Shown here: in pieces, positions 60,701 to 64,000 of the stretch
How the letters are laid out: every line of letters starts with the position of its first letter
Numbering within the stretch: the first letter of the stretch is position 1
From: Chimonanthus salicifolius
Lineage: Eukaryota; Streptophyta; Magnoliopsida; Laurales; Calycanthaceae
Direction of reading: 5' to 3'
Assembly (NCBI GenBank): GCA_013350335.1
Contig: CM023539.1
Span: 45,866,631-45,930,630, forward strand
DNA length: 64,000 nucleotides
Notes under the pieces: model-generated
Seen by the model: the letters and a program-made list of their open reading frames with translations, nothing else
Databases searched by the model: none
Told to the model about the DNA's origin: nothing
Translations under genes and position numbers: made by a program

Positions 60701-61563
60701 CAAACAAGTGGGTTTGAGAGTGGTTTGGGTCCCGGATTAAGTGGATAGGGTCCTCTAATGGTTGGGTATGAAGGTAGGAAGGAAAAGATGAAAAATGGGA
60801 AGGAAAAAGGTAGGCATATATGGAGGAAAATGGGAGAATAGAGGAAAAAGAAAAAGAGAAATAAATAAGTAAAGAAGAAGAGGAGGAAGAGAAAGAAAAA
60901 AAAATATCTTGTTTCACACAAGGATCCTTGATGTTACACCAAGGAGATGCAGAGAAATCACACTAAGCTTACAAGGAAGATGCTCAAAATCTTTCATTCA
61001 TGTATTATATCCTCATTCAAGTTCTTTGTCTTGGGGGTCAAAGAGGCAAAGCTCCCAGCCATTAGAGAAGCTTGAGTTTCATGGTAGGCTCATCATGGAC
61101 GAGATTCATCCAATGCTATTCACTAAGTGCCCAGGGTCCTTTTCAAATAACAAGGGGCAGGGGACTTCAAACTATTCTCAAGGAGAATGAATTCCTCAAC
61201 AGTTCCTTAAAGGTCTCCTTTCAAGTTTCAACATGTGAGGAGACTGGTAAACAGTCTTGTGGATTGCCTATACAAGCAAGGAGTTGATGGGAAGAGCTAT
61301 CTCATACATTTCTTTTGATTAGGAGATTTATTCTCATCATGTAGATAGTGGACTTTCTCTCTCTCCACACATGCCATGCTTAGTCTACAACATTGAATGT
61401 AGGTAATCTTTAGTTCCTCCTCAAGCAGATTACAGGGGCTACATGCACATGTAATATTGACATTTATTTATATGCATTGAAACACAATTTGTCGTACCTT
61501 ATCTTTATCCAAACCGCTAGATGTGAAAACCCCAGCATCATCCAAAACCGAAATAACTTTTTC
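56407..61563 (-). CDS. Unidentified minus-strand gene, 3' part (candidate)
   Basis: Four open segments, each bounded by AG and GT, join in phase: 61563-61498 (66 nt; EKVISVLDDAGVFTSSGLDK), 59579-59455 (125 nt; starts NWQALLDPMEILETRKAL), 58545-58444 (102 nt; FSFVAQKMDGHLSFDNW) and a last segment from about 56488. The last segment ends at the TAG at 56407-56409. With an acceptor 2 nt further in, it reads instead through to a TGA near 56387 after VEKFFGCLDRN. I do not recognise the family. The third segment is open in a second frame too, which weakens the case. Earlier exons would lie beyond 61600 or outside the window. A LINE fragment lies in the intron between the first two segments. It could be a real gene, a pseudogene or chance. 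Confidence 0.35.
57726..57761. repeat. (GA)n microsatellite
   Basis: About 18 uninterrupted GA units. Confidence 0.95.
59177..59299. repeat. Foldback repeat with about 40-bp arms
   Basis: GGATCCCACCAAAAAGCACC plus TTGATTTGATC (59177-59208) pairs with GATCATCAAATCAAGG plus TGATTTTTGGTAGGCCC (59267-59299). The loop is A-rich. The repeated CCCACCAAAA phrase at 59330 hints at a larger element. Non-coding. Confidence 0.75.
59600..60150 (+). mobile_element. L1 LINE reverse-transcriptase fragment
   Basis: Across two frames the text shows ALGPKGFNFAFIKRCWNFMQ (compare the usual KAPGPDGF), then HYRPISLVGCLYKFSAKLL and VNRLKVVLQKWL, and finally RQILDDVLM. These are the fingers and palm start of L1-type reverse transcriptase. 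Frameshifts and stops break it, and both ends are missing. Confidence 0.85.
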
Positions 61564-62462
61564 CTGCACCATTATTACCTTTAGGGTAAATGCAAAAGCA
61601 TACATAATTTGCACAAACTTATTGTTTTATGATTTTTTTTAATCTTTTTCTGCATTTTTCTTTTTCATTTTTTTCAGCAGGAGAGGAACAATCCAATTAT
61701 CCCATCTTCCATGAGCATTACTAGTAACAGTGACACACTGGCATTTTGACACATGGGCAGTCCAACCAGTTCATATGGAACATTTTTCACGGCAGGCCAC
61801 TAGCCTCTCATTTGTTACAACCTTTATTACAACAAAGCACAGTCAAGACAAATTTGAACTTCAATTCAGGATGTAACAAAATGGATTTTTATTATCACCA
61901 TATAAAACAAGTCAATTCATCAATGCAATGAGACCTAACTTGACCTGATTATGGTTCTAATGAGTAAAGAACCAATTTAATAGAAAATCCTAAGCAGTCC
62001 AGACAAGAATTGGAAATTGATGATTATCCATCCAGTACGGCAGCCATTCATGGTAGCACTAATCAAAATTAACAATCCATATCAGTAGATGTTGATTGTG
62101 AACAATCAACAATTGCACTTCATAGTAGTGCTCATGGAGCAATGGACCCTTAACAGAGGAATAATCCAGTACAGATAGTCGGCATACATACTATGGTGCA
62201 ACACTCTCCTGAAAAGTCCATTATCAGTTACTCTCTTAATTTCATTAAGAATAAATATATAGAGCATCAAGTGGGTAAGACAGCTCAAAAGTGCATACTG
62301 TCACAATCACCAAGATTGAAGGTTCTGGCCACATGCCATTCATTAAAAAATATATTCTAGAAAAGAAAAAAAAAAAGAGCAAAGCTGTGTAAATTAGTAT
62401 CACCCATTTTTTGTGAACCTTTTACAAAATGAGTTTCTATAAAGGAAAGTAAATAGATAGGC
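60151..62462. other. Mostly gene-free stretch
   Basis: Apart from the candidate exon at 61498-61563, nothing convincing is seen. 60760-60905 is an A/G-rich tract whose minus frames give Phe/Ser/Leu runs. The frame 60909-61190 has no homology that I recognise. Confidence 0.35.
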
Positions 62463-63797
62463 CTCTTTCTCTGTCAAGTGTGATCTTCCAGATTCTTTTC
62501 TGGCTCTCATGGTGGGTCGGGGTTCTGATCCCTTCTCTAAGAAAGATCAAAAAGCCTTGCACCTGTTATTTGCCTATGATCTCATAGTGTTTTGTGGCGC
62601 CGACAAAAAGTCTTGCAGTGCTCTAAAACGGTTATTGGATGATTTTTGTCTCTTTTCGGGCGTCTCTGTTAACTTTTCGAAGAGTAGTATCATCTTCTCT
62701 GGGTCTACCGCTAACAAGCAGGAGATTTTGAACTTACTTGGCATGAAAGAAGCTCCTCTTCCTATCAAGTACCTTGGGCTCCCTCTTTTCTCCTCCAGAT
62801 ATTGTCTAGCGGACTGTGCTGAGCTCCTATCTAAAGTGAGAAGTTGGGTATTGGGGTGGATGGTAGCTCCCTCTCATTTGCTGGAAGACTTGAATTACTC
62901 AAATCTACCATCAACCATTTCCACATTTATTGGGCAAATGCTTTCTTACTTTCTAAGTCTTGTATGGATGCTATTGAAAAAATTATGCGCAGCTTTCTTT
63001 GGAATTCTGAGAGACAGAGGCGCATCCACACCATTTGCTGGGACAAGAGTTGCACAAATATGGTTCAGTAATGGCCTGCCTATATCTCATTTGCATTGCC
63101 TTAATCCAGCCTTTTCAAGATGCTAACGAAGCCTTTTACTGCTGCCTGGGCTGTTCGTAATCACGTCAATGCAATTCAGTCTTGTCTGGAAGGTTTAAAT
63201 TGCTCTATCTCTATGATTCCAATGGATCACCTTGACATCTTATTGGGGTACTGTAAGGTAAAGCATGTCATTTCCAGTTGCAGCTTTGGATTATTCAACA
63301 GTTTCTTGGATTTCACCTAACCCGGGTTGTGGGGTCTTTTCATTTTTTGGCTAATTTGTTTGCCTAAGGTGTGGGCTATGTGGCCTTTTGCCTTCTAGGG
63401 GATTCCTTGTCCTCTGTGTTTCTTTGTAATTTTTGGGAGTTCTCCCTCTTTTGAATGAATACTTACCCAACATTCAAAAAAGAAAGATCAAATTTTGTGG
63501 AAACTAGAAAGTAACTTTGGCTATAATGTGGTTTATGTAGGGAAAATGTAGCCGGTAGATCTTTAAGAACAAGATCACCACCTCAAGTTGCTCAATGGAC
63601 TTTGACATCAGAGTTTACAGAGTTCAGGAGATTCATGTGAGAGTGGATTGAGCAAATTTTCCATGGTACTAGTGATTTTCTAATGCTTTTGGCTACTTGT
63701 TATCTCTTGTAATGTAGCTGTCTCAAAATCTCTTTCTTCCTCATCTCTGTTTTTTTATGAAACAAAATTCTTGTTCTCTCAAAAGAAAAAAAAAATC
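62463..63797 (+). mobile_element. 5'-truncated L1 LINE with 11-bp flanking repeats
   Basis: The reverse-transcriptase palm reads LHLLFAYDLIVF where active elements have FADD. It is followed by LFSGVSVNFSKSSIIF, PIKYLGLPLF and, after a frameshift near 62850, SLSFAGRLELLKSTI and MRSFLWN. A 3' UTR and A-rich tail (63785-63795) follow. AATAGATAGGC occurs just before (62452-62462) and just after (63798-63808), consistent with a target duplication. The altered catalytic aspartate and the frameshift make it inactive. Confidence 0.85.
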
Positions 63798-63808
63798 AAT
63801 AGATAGGC

Positions 63809-64000
63809 ATACAAACTTAGGTTCCAAACACCACCATGTCAGTTAAGAATGTGAGCAGGCCATACGCATTCAAAAGTTAACAAAAGTTTGTCATCAGAAC
63901 TCATTTAGACTAGGTAAAAATAAAAAAAAAGTGATTCACTTGTTGATACATCTGGTGAAAATAAAAGTGGTGTGCCAAGAAACAGGGACCGAGAAAGAAA
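63809..64000. other. Short gene-free end of the window
   Basis: I see no coding or structural signal in the last 190 bases. Confidence 0.4.

Overview
This is a plant nuclear DNA window, shown by GT-AG introns, plant-only protein families and dense angiosperm-type transposons (TRIMs, MITEs, L1 and RTE LINEs, tRNA-derived SINEs). Base composition is AT-rich between genes. The conserved proteins are those of a flowering plant. The long repeat-filled introns would suit a medium or large genome, possibly a magnoliid or other woody lineage, but I cannot fix the species.

Three protein genes could be rebuilt completely, with every exon junction in phase. (1) On the plus strand at 8891-11661 is a group III CONSTANS-like (BBX) transcription regulator: 4 exons, 421 aa, two N-terminal B-boxes and a C-terminal CCT domain. 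(2) On the minus strand at 23047-16956 is GAUT12/IRX8, a Golgi GT8 glycosyltransferase of secondary-wall xylan synthesis: 6 exons, 535 aa, including a 56-nt micro-exon. (3) On the plus strand at 31495-50680 is the SET-domain protein ATXR2/SDG36: 15 exons, 492 aa over 19 kb, its introns swollen by insertions. The first two genes converge, and a decayed NLR (disease-resistance) leucine-rich-repeat fragment lies between them. A fourth, unidentified minus-strand gene is suggested by four phase-compatible splice-bounded open segments at 61563-56407.

Layout: 1-8800 is a repeat nest (TRIM retroelements, a hAT-like MITE with an 8-bp target duplication, a foldback hairpin, CGGCCGATAT-rich repeats). 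8.9-11.7 kb holds the CO-like gene. 11.7-16.9 kb is gene-poor and carries the NLR relic. 17-23 kb holds GAUT12, with a TRIM in intron 4, a MITE in intron 5 and a hexanucleotide array in intron 3. 23.4-31.4 kb is AT-rich intergenic DNA with more CGGCCGATAT repeats, a foldback element and a SINE. 31.5-50.7 kb holds ATXR2, whose introns contain a 1.5-kb inverted-repeat element, a 5'-truncated LINE with a 21-bp target duplication, other LINE remains, a SINE with a 13-bp target duplication and a decayed RTE LINE. 50.7-64 kb is mostly repeats plus the candidate fourth gene.

The genes do not form a pathway together. They are ordinary neighbouring plant loci: a B-box regulator, a cell-wall enzyme and a chromatin methyltransferase-like protein. 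I found no tRNA or rRNA gene, CRISPR array, operon or organellar segment, and nothing I would call a new biological system. The most useful observations concern transposon structure inside introns, an unusual GC splice donor in ATXR2 and the unidentified minus-strand gene.
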